Assembly (NCBI GenBank): GCA_028714315.1
Contig: JAQTMN010000012.1
Coordinates: forward strand, 1-52,887
Direction of reading: 5' to 3'
Source of the DNA: Sulfuricella sp.
GTDB lineage: Bacteria > Pseudomonadota > Gammaproteobacteria > Burkholderiales > Sulfuricellaceae
DNA length: 52,887 nt
Shown piece after piece: positions 8,018 to 17,657 of the stretch. A model generated the notes under the pieces. It was not told the DNA's origin. It did not search any database and worked only from the letters and a program-made list of their open reading frames with translations. The position numbers were made by a program, and so were the translations under genes. How positions within the stretch are numbered: the stretch's first letter is position 1; each line of letters starts with the position of its first letter.

Positions 8018-9025
8018 TTATTTTTTCCCCGCCATCGACAGCCCCAACTGCAGCAGTTCGTCCCACACGTCGCCCCGGCTCAGGCCCTTGATCATGCGGT
8101 CGAGCGCCGCGGCCTGCTTCAGGCCGGCCACCACGCGCGCCTCGTCGAGCCGGCCGAGGGCGCGCTGCACCAGGCTCTGGCGTGATTCCCATACCCGCAG
8201 GTCGCGCATCAGCTGCGCCACGGCGATGCCCCGGCGCTGGCCCAGCTTCAATCTGGCCAGCGTGCGGATTTCCTGGGTCAGCGCCCACAGCGCCAGCGTC
8301 GGCGCCACGCCTTCGCCCTTCAATCCTTCCGTGATCCGCGCCAAGCGGGCGACATCGCCGGCCAGCATGGCCTCGGCCAGGTTGAACACGTCGTAGCGCG
8401 AGACATCCAGCACTGCTTCCCGCACCTGCTCGAAATTCAACGGGCCGGGCGGAAACAGCAGCCCGAGCTTGCGGATTTCCTGGTGCGCCGCCAGCAGGTT
8501 GCCCTCGACCCGATCCGCCAGGAACTGTAGGACCGCCGCATCGGCGCGCTGGTTCTGCGCTGCCAGTCGGATCCCGATCCACTGCGGCAACCGTTGCCGC
8601 TCGACCGGGTAAACCGGCAGGTTGACACCGGCCTGCTCCAGCGCCTTGAACCACTTCGCCGCCTGGGCCTGCTTGTCGAGCTTGGGACAGGTGACCAGGG
8701 TAATGGTATCGGCCGGCAGGCGGGCACAGTAGTCCTGCAGCGCCTGGCTGCCCTCGGTACCGGGCTTGCCGGTGGGAATGCGGATTTCGACGATGCGCCT
8801 GGCGGAGAATAGCGACAGGCTGTTGCCGCTGTCCAGCAGGCTTTGCCAGCTGAAGCCCGTCTCCACAGCGAATACCTCGCGCTCGTCGTGGCCCGCCAGG
8901 CGGGCCTGGGCGCGGATCGCGTCGGCCGCTTCCATCGCCAGCAGGGGTTCGTCGCCGTGGATCAGGTAAAGCGGCGCCAGCCCGCGCTGCAAATGCGCGG
9001 CCAGCTGATCAGCGCTGAGCCTCAT
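8018..9025 (-). CDS. holA: DNA polymerase III subunit delta
   Basis: Clamp-loader subunit that opens the beta clamp. The protein has 335 residues (family ~340). Features include the N-terminal LAPLYLIHGDEPLLAMEAADAIRAQA, the GKPGTEGSQALQDY region, LVTCPKLDKQAQAAKWFKALEQ, the helical GNLLAAHQEIRKLGLL segment, and C-terminal helices with LARLKLGQRRG and WESRQSLVQRAL. It overlaps lptE by 17 bases and sits in the conserved leuS-lptE-holA order, which itself supports the call. Confidence 0.95.
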   Translation of the reverse strand: MRLSADQLAAHLQRGLAPLYLIHGDEPLLAMEAADAIRAQARLAGHDEREVFAVETGFSWQSLLDSGNSLSLFSARRIVEIRIPTGKPGTEGSQALQDYCARLPADTITLVTCPKLDKQAQAAKWFKALEQAGVNLPVYPVERQRLPQWIGIRLAAQNQRADAAVLQFLADRVEGNLLAAHQEIRKLGLLFPPGPLNFEQVREAVLDVSRYDVFNLAEAMLAGDVARLARITEGLKGEGVAPTLALWALTQEIRTLARLKLGQRRGIAVAQLMRDLRVWESRQSLVQRALGRLDEARVVAGLKQAAALDRMIKGLSRGDVWDELLQLGLSMAGKK

Positions 9026-9515
9026 TCACCGGCTGGGGTTTTGCCGCGGCCAGCCGCCGCATCAGCTGCGTGATCGCGTCGTTCTGCATGTCGCGGTAGA
9101 GCAGCAATTCCTCCTGCTCCTTCGCCTGCACCTGGGTATCGTCGTAAGCCAAGTCGCGCAGCAGTTCGATCGGCTGGTTGGGCATCATGTCGAAGCCTTT
9201 CTTGTCGATCAGCCGGAAATTGACGCGGTAGGTGAGCTGGTATTCCCGCACCCGTCCAGCGCCGCTCAGGGAGAGAATGCGCTTTTCCCGCGTCCCGCCC
9301 AGCACTTGCAGCACGGCATCGGCATCGGCGGCTTGGTCCGTCAGCCGGGTCTGGGTGCCGGTGCGGATCGCCCGACCGATCTCCGCCGCCAGCGCGGCGT
9401 TGCCGCCGGCGTCCACATACAGCGATTCGAACGGCAAGCTTGCGACGCCGCGCAGCTGGAAGCCGCAAGCGGCCAACAACAAGGTCAGCGCGATTCCCGC
9501 CAGCAGCTTGCCCAT
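9009..9515 (-). CDS. lptE: LPS-assembly lipoprotein LptE
   Basis: Outer-membrane lipoprotein that plugs the LptD barrel and helps insert lipopolysaccharide. The lipobox is LLLAACGFQLRG with the acylated cysteine at about residue 17. The ATG at 9515 is preceded by AAAGGA at good spacing; an in-frame ATG at 9539 overlaps the leuS stop (ATGA) and would add eight basic residues. Length (~168) and the domain pattern (FESLYVDAGG, VREYQLTYRVNFRLIDKKG) fit LptE/RlpB. Partners lptD and the waa genes act in the same pathway; waaC and waaA are elsewhere in this window. Confidence 0.93.
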   Translation of the reverse strand: MGKLLAGIALTLLLAACGFQLRGVASLPFESLYVDAGGNAALAAEIGRAIRTGTQTRLTDQAADADAVLQVLGGTREKRILSLSGAGRVREYQLTYRVNFRLIDKKGFDMMPNQPIELLRDLAYDDTQVQAKEQEELLLYRDMQNDAITQLMRRLAAAKPQPVNEAQR

Positions 9516-9535
9516 CGGTTTTCCTTTCGATCCTT

Positions 9536-12082
<2,547 letters not shown>

Positions 12083-12148
12083 TTAGCCTTGCCGGCGCGG
12101 CTCATAAATAACTTTATGACTCCATACAAGAATCGAATGGCCGGCATA

Positions 12149-12178
12149 GTGACAAAAGCGACAAGCCAAGATTATACT
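12149..12178 (+). promoter_or_regulatory. Sigma70-type promoter of phosphoribulokinase
   Basis: GTGACA (12149-12154) and TATACT (12173-12178) are spaced by 18 bases and followed by a 43-base AT-rich leader with a GGGAG ribosome binding site before the prk ATG. It lies in the divergent gap with leuS. No clear T-N11-A CbbR site could be assigned with confidence. Confidence 0.6.
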
Positions 12179-12221
12179 CAAACGATTACATTTAATAACT
12201 TAAGCAGCGGGAGAACCTCAA

Positions 12222-13118
12222 ATGTCGAAAAAACACCCTGTTATCGCGATTACCGGCTCGTCCGGTGCCGGAACGACCACGGTAAAGGTCGCGTTCGAGC
12301 ACATTTTTACCCGCGAAAACATCAAGGCGGCGGTAGTGGAGGGCGACAGCTTCCATTCCCTTAATCGCGCGGAATTCCGCGAAGCCGTGAAGAAAGAGGA
12401 AGCCCAAGGGGGCGTGCATTTGAGCCATTTCGGCCCGGAAGCCAACCATTTCGATAAAATCGAAGCCTTGTTCAAGGATTATGGCGAAACCGGTTCCGGC
12501 AAGAAACGTTACTACCTGCATAACGAAGACGAAGCCGCCGGGCACAATACCCGTCTGGGCACCAAACTGAAATCCGGCGAATTCACGCCGTGGGAAGACA
12601 TCCCGGGCGGCACCGACCTGCTGTTCTACGAAGGCCTGCATGGCCTGGTCGCGAACGGCAACGTGGATGCGGCCAGGTATGTGGACCTCGGCGTCGGCGT
12701 GGTGCCGATCGTCAATCTGGAATGGATCCAGAAGATCCATCGCGACGGCAAGGAGCGCGGCTATTCGGCGGAAGCCACGGTGGAAACCATCCTGCGCCGC
12801 ATGCCCGACTACGTGCATTACGTCACGCCGCAGTTCTCGCGCACCGACATCAACTTCCAGCGCGTGCCGACGGTGGACACCTCCAACCCCTTCATCGCCA
12901 GCGACATCCCGACCGCGGACGAAAGTTTTGTGGTGATCCGCTTCAAGAACCCCAAGGGAGTGGACTTCCCCTATCTGCTCAGCATGGTGCACGACTCGTT
13001 CATGTCGCGCCGCAACACCCTGGTGGTGCCGGGCGGCAAGATGGGCTTCGCGATGGAAGTCATCTTCGCTCCGATCATTCACGACATGATGGAAAACAAG
13101 AAGAAAAAGAAGGGCTGA
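12222..13118 (+). CDS. prk: Phosphoribulokinase
   Basis: ATP-dependent phosphorylation of ribulose 5-phosphate to ribulose 1,5-bisphosphate, the Calvin-cycle step dedicated to CO2 fixation. At 296 residues it fits the proteobacterial octameric class I type. The P-loop is GSSGAGTTTV (residues 12-21), VEGDSFHSLNR follows, and LLFYEGLHGLV with VPIVNLEWIQKIHRD complete the signature. It has a strong promoter and a terminator of its own and stands apart from any cbb operon in the window; RuBisCO is not present here. Together these point to an autotrophic or mixotrophic host. Confidence 0.97.
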   Translation: MSKKHPVIAITGSSGAGTTTVKVAFEHIFTRENIKAAVVEGDSFHSLNRAEFREAVKKEEAQGGVHLSHFGPEANHFDKIEALFKDYGETGSGKKRYYLHNEDEAAGHNTRLGTKLKSGEFTPWEDIPGGTDLLFYEGLHGLVANGNVDAARYVDLGVGVVPIVNLEWIQKIHRDGKERGYSAEATVETILRRMPDYVHYVTPQFSRTDINFQRVPTVDTSNPFIASDIPTADESFVVIRFKNPKGVDFPYLLSMVHDSFMSRRNTLVVPGGKMGFAMEVIFAPIIHDMMENKKKKKG

Positions 13119-13136
13119 GTTTTCCGCCCGGTCTCA

Positions 13137-13176
13137 AAAAAACCCGGCTGGCGATTCGTCGTCAACCGGGTTTTTT
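13137..13176. terminator. Bidirectional intrinsic terminator between prk and moaD
   Basis: AAAAAACCCGG (13137-13147) and CCGGGTTTTTT (13166-13176) are perfect inverted arms around an 18-base loop, giving a U-tract on both strands, suitable for ending both prk (+) and the MoaD-like gene (-). Confidence 0.85.
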
Positions 13177-13198
13177 ATCGCCGGAAAATGCGATTGTG

Positions 13199-13222
13199 GG
13201 TGCGAATGAATTCGCACCTACA
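13199..13222. repeat. REP hairpin abutting the moaD stop codon
   Basis: GGTGCGAAT (13199-13207) and ATTCGCACC (13210-13218) are perfect arms with a two-base loop, followed by TACA. On the moaD strand the repeat begins TGTAGGTGCGAATTC and its TAG is the moaD stop. A related hairpin is at 17622-17645. Confidence 0.8.
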
Positions 13223-13463
13223 GCCGTTCCGGAATGAAGGCGATTTCGTCGCTTTGACCCACCACGGTTTCCATTGTCGCCGGCTTCCGGTTGACCATCA
13301 CCGCGACCTTGCCTTCCGTCAGTGTTTTCCAGCCGGCCCCCTCGCGGCGCGCCAGCCAGGCGATCAGCGTTTCCACGCTGACCACCGCAGCCGGCAGTGC
13401 GGTATCTTCCGCGGTGCGCCCCACGGTTTCAGCCAGTTGCGCGAAATACATCAGTTTTGCCAT
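13218..13463 (-). CDS. MoaD-like ubiquitin-fold protein lacking the C-terminal Gly-Gly
   Basis: An 81-residue beta-grasp protein (MAKLMYFAQLAETVGRT...) resembling MoaD, the sulfur carrier of molybdopterin synthase, with KVAVMVNRKPA and GQSDEIAFIP in the usual places. Functional MoaD ends in Gly-Gly, which is adenylated and thiocarboxylated; here the protein ends FIPERL and the stop codon TAG is part of an adjoining REP hairpin. So either the end was lost by repeat insertion and the protein cannot carry sulfur, or it has another role. No other molybdenum cofactor gene is nearby. Confidence 0.75.
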   Translation of the reverse strand: MAKLMYFAQLAETVGRTAEDTALPAAVVSVETLIAWLARREGAGWKTLTEGKVAVMVNRKPATMETVVGQSDEIAFIPERL

Positions 13464-13525
13464 CGTGTTTACTCCGTTGCGTTGCCTTATAATGGGTTCC
13501 CGTTCGTTTTGAATTCTACCACGCC

Positions 13526-15688
13526 ATGTCCCATCCCTTTCTTGCCGGACTCAACCCCGAGCAGCGCGAAGCCGCCACCCTGCCGCACCAGTCGGCGCTG
13601 ATCCTGGCCGGCGCCGGCAGCGGCAAGACGCGGGTGCTGACCACGCGCATCGCCTACCTGATCCAGACCGGACAGGCGAGCCCCGCCGGCATCCTGGCGG
13701 TGACGTTCACCAACAAGGCGGCCAAGGAAATGCTGACGCGGCTTGCCGCGATGCTGCCGATCAACGCCCGCGGCATGTGGATCGGCACCTTCCATGGCCT
13801 GTGCAACCGCCTGCTGCGTACCCACCACCGCGAAGCCGGGCTGCCCGCGCTGTTCCAGATTCTCGATTCGTCCGACCAGCTTTCCGCCATCAAGCGCCTG
13901 TTGAAAGCGCTCAACGTGGACGACGAGAAATACCCGCCCAAGCAGCTCCAGCACTTCATCAACGGCTCCAAGGAGCAGGGGCTGCGCGCCGAGAACGTGG
14001 ACGCCTACGACCCCTACACGCGCAAACAGCAGGAGCTGTTCGCCGCCTACGACGAGCAATGCCGGCGCGAAGGCGTGGTGGATTTCGCCGAGCTGCTGCT
14101 GCGAAGCTACGAACTGCTCAACCGCGACGCCGCCTTGCGTGCCCATTACCAGAGCCGCTTCCGCCACATCCTGGTGGACGAATTCCAGGACACCAACCGC
14201 CTGCAATACCTCTGGCTCAAGCTCCTGGCCGGGCCGGACGCGGCCATCTTCGCGGTCGGCGACGACGACCAGTCGATCTACGCCTTTCGCGGCGCGCGGG
14301 TGGGCAACATGCTCGATTTCGAGCGCGATTTCCACATCGAAAAAGTCATCAAGCTGGAGCAGAACTACCGCTCCCACGGCAACATCCTGGATGCCGCCAA
14401 CGCGCTGATCAGCCACAATCGCGGCCGTCTTGGCAAGAACCTGTGGACCGCCGAAAGCACCGGCGAGCCGATCCGCCTGTACGAAGCCGCCACCGACCAG
14501 GAAGAAGCGCAGTTCATCGTGGACGAGGCGCGCGCCTTGAAGCGGGACGGCATCGAGTTGGCCCATATCGCGGTGCTCTACCGCTCAAACGCCCAATCGC
14601 GCGTGCTGGAGCATGCCCTGTTCAACGCCGGCGTGCCGTACCGCGTCCACGGCGGCCTGCGCTTTTTCGAGCGGCTGGAGATCAAGCACGCCCTGGCCTA
14701 CCTGCGCCTGATCGGCAATGCCGACGACGACGGTGCGCTGCTGCGGGTGATCAACTTCCCCGCGCGCGGCATCGGCGCGCGCAGTCTGGAATCGTTGCAG
14801 GAAATCGCCCGGCAGCAGCAAACCAGCCTGTGGCAAGCGGCGACCGGCGGGCAGCTGGGCGGCAAGGCTGGGGTCAGCATCGGCGGCTTCATCGCGCTGA
14901 TCGAATCGATGCGCCAGGTCTGCGATGGCCTGCCGCTACCCGAGCAGATCGAGCACATGCTGGCGGCGAGCGGCCTCATCGCGCATTACCAGGCCGAAAA
15001 GGACGGCGCCGACCGGGTCGATAACCTCAACGAACTGGTCAACGCCGCCGTCGGCTTCGTCCATGAGGCCGAGGACGACGGCCTCGCCGCCTTCCTCACC
15101 CATGCCGCGCTGGAAGCAGGCGAACATCAGGCCGAAGCGGGCAACGACGCGCTCCAGCTGATGACGGTGCACGCCGCCAAGGGCCTGGAGTTCCACGCCG
15201 TGTTCCTAGGCGGGCTGGAAGAAGGGCTGTTTCCGCACGACAACGCGCTCAACGAACGCGACGGCATCGAGGAAGAGCGCCGCCTGATGTACGTCGCCAT
15301 CACCCGCGCCCGGCGCCGGCTTTATCTCAGCCTGGCGCAAAGCCGCATGCTGCACGGCCAGTTCCGCTATGGCCTGGCCTCGCGCTTCCTCAACGAAATC
15401 CCGGAAAACCTGGTGAAGCGCATCAACCCCGCGCCCAAGGTCTACCACGCCCCCGCCGCGAACGATTGGGCAGCGCGGCCGGCCCCCGCCAGACCCGCCG
15501 CCGGCAGCGTTTACAAAAATGCCGCCTCGCCCTGGCATGTCGGCCAGAACGTGACCCACGCCAAGTTCGGTTCGGGGGTGATCGTCAATTGCGAAGGCAG
15601 CGGTGCGGAAGCGCGTGTGCAGGTGAAATTCCGCGACACCGGGGTGAAGTGGCTGGCGCTGGAATATGCCAAGCTGACGGCGGTTTGA
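13526..15688 (+). CDS. uvrD: DNA helicase II, UvrD/PcrA type
   Basis: Superfamily 1A 3'-5' helicase for nucleotide excision and mismatch repair, 720 residues. Motifs are visible in order: Q-motif LNPEQREAA, Walker A AGAGSGKTRVL (motif I), TFTNKAAKEM (Ia), Walker B VDEFQDTN (II), GDDDQSIYAFRGA (III), QNYRS (IV), TVHAAKGLEFHAVFLGGLEEGLFPH (V) and EERRLMYVAITRARRRLYLS (VI). The C-terminus has the RNA polymerase-binding type fold (WHVGQNVTHAKFGSGVI). A TATAAT box is at 13488-13493. The last 42 bases of the gene are repeated at 16340-16381 beyond relBE. Confidence 0.97.
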   Translation: MSHPFLAGLNPEQREAATLPHQSALILAGAGSGKTRVLTTRIAYLIQTGQASPAGILAVTFTNKAAKEMLTRLAAMLPINARGMWIGTFHGLCNRLLRTHHREAGLPALFQILDSSDQLSAIKRLLKALNVDDEKYPPKQLQHFINGSKEQGLRAENVDAYDPYTRKQQELFAAYDEQCRREGVVDFAELLLRSYELLNRDAALRAHYQSRFRHILVDEFQDTNRLQYLWLKLLAGPDAAIFAVGDDDQSIYAFRGARVGNMLDFERDFHIEKVIKLEQNYRSHGNILDAANALISHNRGRLGKNLWTAESTGEPIRLYEAATDQEEAQFIVDEARALKRDGIELAHIAVLYRSNAQSRVLEHALFNAGVPYRVHGGLRFFERLEIKHALAYLRLIGNADDDGALLRVINFPARGIGARSLESLQEIARQQQTSLWQAATGGQLGGKAGVSIGGFIALIESMRQVCDGLPLPEQIEHMLAASGLIAHYQAEKDGADRVDNLNELVNAAVGFVHEAEDDGLAAFLTHAALEAGEHQAEAGNDALQLMTVHAAKGLEFHAVFLGGLEEGLFPHDNALNERDGIEEERRLMYVAITRARRRLYLSLAQSRMLHGQFRYGLASRFLNEIPENLVKRINPAPKVYHAPAANDWAARPAPARPAAGSVYKNAASPWHVGQNVTHAKFGSGVIVNCEGSGAEARVQVKFRDTGVKWLALEYAKLTAV

Positions 15689-15835
15689 TGCTCTTGATTC
15701 GGCCTGCGTTAGCCGCTGGACTGTGCGCCGCGGGAATTTCTGCCCTCATCTTTAGCCCGCAAGGGGAGTTGCCGGCTGGTTAAGATGGCGCCGTTGTGAT
15801 ACAGTGAATACACGCATCTAAACGGAGGTTTTGAC

Positions 15836-16063
15836 ATGGCCACTTCAATTCGCCTCGCTCCCGAAACCGAGAAAAGGCTCGACTACCTCGCATCCCATAC
15901 CGGGCGCACAAAGGCATATTACCTGCGCGAAATCATTGAGCAGGGAATCGAGGAAATGGAGGACTACTACCTCGCTGCGGACGTGCTGGAGCGCGTCCGC
16001 AAGGGGCAGGAACAGGTGCATTCCGCTGCTGACGTGAGGAAAGACCTTGGCTTGGGCGATTGA
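15836..16063 (+). CDS. RelB/DinJ-like ribbon-helix-helix antitoxin
   Basis: A 75-residue protein with a ribbon-helix-helix DNA-binding N-terminus (MATSIRLAPETEKRLDYLASHTGRTKAYYLREII) and an acidic toxin-binding tail (MEDYYLAADVLERVRKG). GGAGG precedes the ATG. It overlaps the downstream RelE-like gene by 17 bases, the classic antitoxin-first arrangement; antitoxins of this type repress their own promoter. It lies within the block bounded by the two copies of the uvrD tail, suggesting the module was acquired. Confidence 0.9.
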   Translation: MATSIRLAPETEKRLDYLASHTGRTKAYYLREIIEQGIEEMEDYYLAADVLERVRKGQEQVHSAADVRKDLGLGD

Positions 16064-16313
16064 TTACGCTGATACTGCCAAAGAGCAGCTACGCAAGCTC
16101 GACAAGCAGACGGCGCGGCGCATCGTTGATTTCATGGACGAGCGCATCGCCGGACTGGAAAACCCGCGCGGCACCGGCAAGGCATTGACCGGCCCGCTCG
16201 GCGGCTTCTGGCGTTATCGAGTGGGCGATTGCCGGGTGATTTGTGACATTCAGGACGGCGCTTTGCGCGTCCTCGTGGTTCAGGTTGGCAACCGGCGTGA
16301 GATTTACCGATGA
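16047..16313 (+). CDS. RelE/ParE family toxin
   Basis: An 88-residue toxin of the RelE fold, probably a ribosome-dependent mRNA interferase. The start is TTG (MAWAIDYADTAKEQLRKLDKQTARRI), inside the antitoxin frame. Typical core residues are KALTGPLGGFWRYRVGDCRVICDI and the C-terminal RVLVVQVGNRREIYR with arginines and a tyrosine in the usual catalytic places. RelE and ParE toxins share this fold, so gyrase inhibition cannot be ruled out from sequence alone. Confidence 0.9.
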   Translation: MAWAIDYADTAKEQLRKLDKQTARRIVDFMDERIAGLENPRGTGKALTGPLGGFWRYRVGDCRVICDIQDGALRVLVVQVGNRREIYR

Positions 16314-16339
16314 AGCCTGGTCAGAGCGCTTGAGACGTT

Positions 16340-16381
16340 AAGTGGCTGGCGCTGGAGTATGCCAAACTGACGGCGGTTTGA
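16340..16381 (+). repeat. Second copy of the uvrD 3' end
   Basis: These 42 bases match the last 42 bases of uvrD (15647-15688) at 40 positions and encode the same peptide KWLALEYAKLTAV plus TGA. Both differences, and one more in the codon just before (GTG/GTT), are synonymous. It is not preceded by the rest of uvrD but by relE, so it is a detached gene tail. Confidence 0.9.
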
Positions 16382-16388
16382 CCGGAAC

Positions 16389-16420
16389 TTGAAATTCCAT
16401 ATTCCTTACTTTATAGTAAG
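16389..16420 (+). promoter_or_regulatory. Promoter and palindromic operator of the vapBC pair
   Basis: TTGAAA (16389-16394), 17 bases, then TATAGT (16412-16417) form a good sigma70 promoter. The -10 box lies in the inverted repeat CTTACT-TTAT-AGTAAG (16405-16420), a likely site for autorepression by the AbrB-type antitoxin. GAAAGGAG precedes the ATG. Confidence 0.6.
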
Positions 16421-16447
16421 AAAAATGGATGACGAAAGGAGCGTGTC

Positions 16448-16687
16448 ATGACCACCGCCACGATGACGACCAAAGGGCAGGTAACCATCCCGCTGGATGT
16501 CCGGCAGCGGCTGGGGCTGGACGCCGGAGACCGGATTGAATTCGTCGAGCTTGAAAGCGGCGAGTACGCGATCAAACCCGCCATCGATGACGTCCGGTCT
16601 TTGAAGGGGCTCTTACGCAAGCCGTCCAAGCCCGTCACCGTCGAAGACATGGACAATGCCATCCGGACGCGGGGTGCCGGACGATGA
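16448..16687 (+). CDS. vapB: AbrB/MazE-type antitoxin (VapB)
   Basis: A 79-residue antitoxin with a SpoVT/AbrB swapped-hairpin DNA-binding domain (ATMTTKGQVTIPLDVRQRLGLDAGDRIEFVEL, residues 4-36) and a C-terminal toxin-binding tail (LKGLLRKPSKPVTVEDMDNAI). It overlaps the PIN-domain gene by four bases (ATGA), the usual vapBC layout. It should repress its own promoter through the palindrome upstream. Confidence 0.92.
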   Translation: MTTATMTTKGQVTIPLDVRQRLGLDAGDRIEFVELESGEYAIKPAIDDVRSLKGLLRKPSKPVTVEDMDNAIRTRGAGR

Positions 16688-17079
16688 TCGGCATCGACAC
16701 CAATGTTCTGGTGCGTTACATCGCCCAGGACGATGCCGCCCAGTCCTCCCGCGCCACGTCGTTCGTCGAGAACGAGTGCAGCGTTGTGACGCCGGGCTTT
16801 GTCGGATTGGTGGTTCTCGCCGAGGTCGTTTGGGTCAGCGAAAGTTGCTATGAGGCGACGCGGGCCGAAGTTGCACAGATCGTGCGCAGAATACTGAGCA
16901 TCAGGCAACTCGTGGTGCAGGACGCCGAGACGGCATGGAAGGCGCTACGCTTGTTCGAAGCCGGCAAAGCTGATTTTTCCGACTGCCTGATCGAACGCAC
17001 GGCACATTCGGCTGGATGCGAACAAATGGTGACCTTCGATAAACAGGCATCAAAGTCTGGAATGACCCTGCTTAAATAG
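16684..17079 (+). CDS. vapC: VapC PIN-domain ribonuclease toxin
   Basis: A 131-residue PIN-domain toxin, likely cleaving tRNA or rRNA. The acidic residues of the active site are visible: MIGIDTNVLVRYIAQDD (first Asp), VVLAEVVWV (Glu), KADFSDCLIERTA (Asp) and VTFDKQASK (Asp). The start overlaps vapB. The length fits the family. The pair lies directly after the detached uvrD tail and so may be the original downstream neighbour of uvrD. Confidence 0.93.
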   Translation: MIGIDTNVLVRYIAQDDAAQSSRATSFVENECSVVTPGFVGLVVLAEVVWVSESCYEATRAEVAQIVRRILSIRQLVVQDAETAWKALRLFEAGKADFSDCLIERTAHSAGCEQMVTFDKQASKSGMTLLK

Positions 17080-17155
17080 GCCGCCAAGAAGACAGGTTGG
17101 ATGGCATGTCGGCCGCTCACCCCAAGGGCGCATCGGTGAAAATCCACCGCCACTT

Positions 17156-17184
17156 TTTTCTCTGTGTCCTCCGCGTTTTTAGGT
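17156..17184. repeat. Half of a CCGCGG-type palindromic element
   Basis: TTTCTCTGTGTCCTCCGCG followed by TTTTTAGGTTT matches the right end of the elements at 25421-25578 and 50501-50664, without a left arm. The TAA of the adjacent vapC-like frame (17185-17187) touches its end. Confidence 0.6.
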
Positions 17185-17618
17185 TTATGGCTGGGGCGGC
17201 GGAGTCAGCACGCGCAGGCCGAAGTGGGTGACAAAAGGGTCGAAATCGCGGTCGTCGTGCAGCAAGGTGAAACCTTCCTCAATGCAGAAAGTGGCAATCA
17301 GGCAATCCACCGCCTTGCGTATGGTCACCCCTCTCTTTCGCAGAAAACGATAATGGGTCGCCGCTTTGATCGCCATGGCTTCACCGCCGATCTCCACAAT
17401 CGGCAGCCGGGTCAACCAATGTCGCGCAAACTCGAAATCGCGATCCTTGCGAAAACCCTGAAGAACCTCGAGCAGAACGAGGTCAGCCACCAGAAACTCC
17501 AGTTCACCAAGGTCGAATTGGGTACGCAACCATCTCACGGCGGGCGTTACATCGCCGCTCCGACCCTGGGCGAAGGAAAGAAAGGCGATCTGGCCGACGT
17601 GTTCGTCTACAAGCTCCT
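17185..17618 (-). pseudogene. VapC-like PIN-domain gene without a usable start
   Basis: The frame encodes most of a PIN-domain toxin: LEFLVADLVLLEVLQGFRKDRDF, LPIVEIGGEAMAIKAA, GVTIRKAVDCLIATFCIEEG and TLLHDDRDFDPFVTHFGLRVL, with the acidic residues present and a degenerate N-terminus (LVDEHVGQ). No ATG, GTG or TTG is near the expected start; instead a REP hairpin (17622-17645) lies there. No antitoxin gene precedes it. I read it as a remnant whose 5' end was lost, possibly by repeat insertion; a distant in-frame start within the next gene is unlikely to be real. Confidence 0.6.
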
Positions 17619-17621
17619 GGC

Positions 17622-17645
17622 GGCCGAATAAATTCGGCCCTACAT
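17622..17645. repeat. REP hairpin at the 5' edge of the vapC remnant
   Basis: GGCCGAAT (17622-17629) and ATTCGGCC (17632-17639) pair around a two-base loop and are followed by CTACA, giving TGTAGGGCCGAATTTATTC on the minus strand. It is the same design as the hairpin at the moaD stop (13199-13222), with changed stem bases. Confidence 0.75.
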
Positions 17646-17657
17646 TGACGCGGCAGA

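Noticed and set aside
17164..17631. Plus-strand open frame opposite the vapC remnant
   Set aside because: Low-complexity match to nothing known; the minus strand has the PIN-domain motifs.
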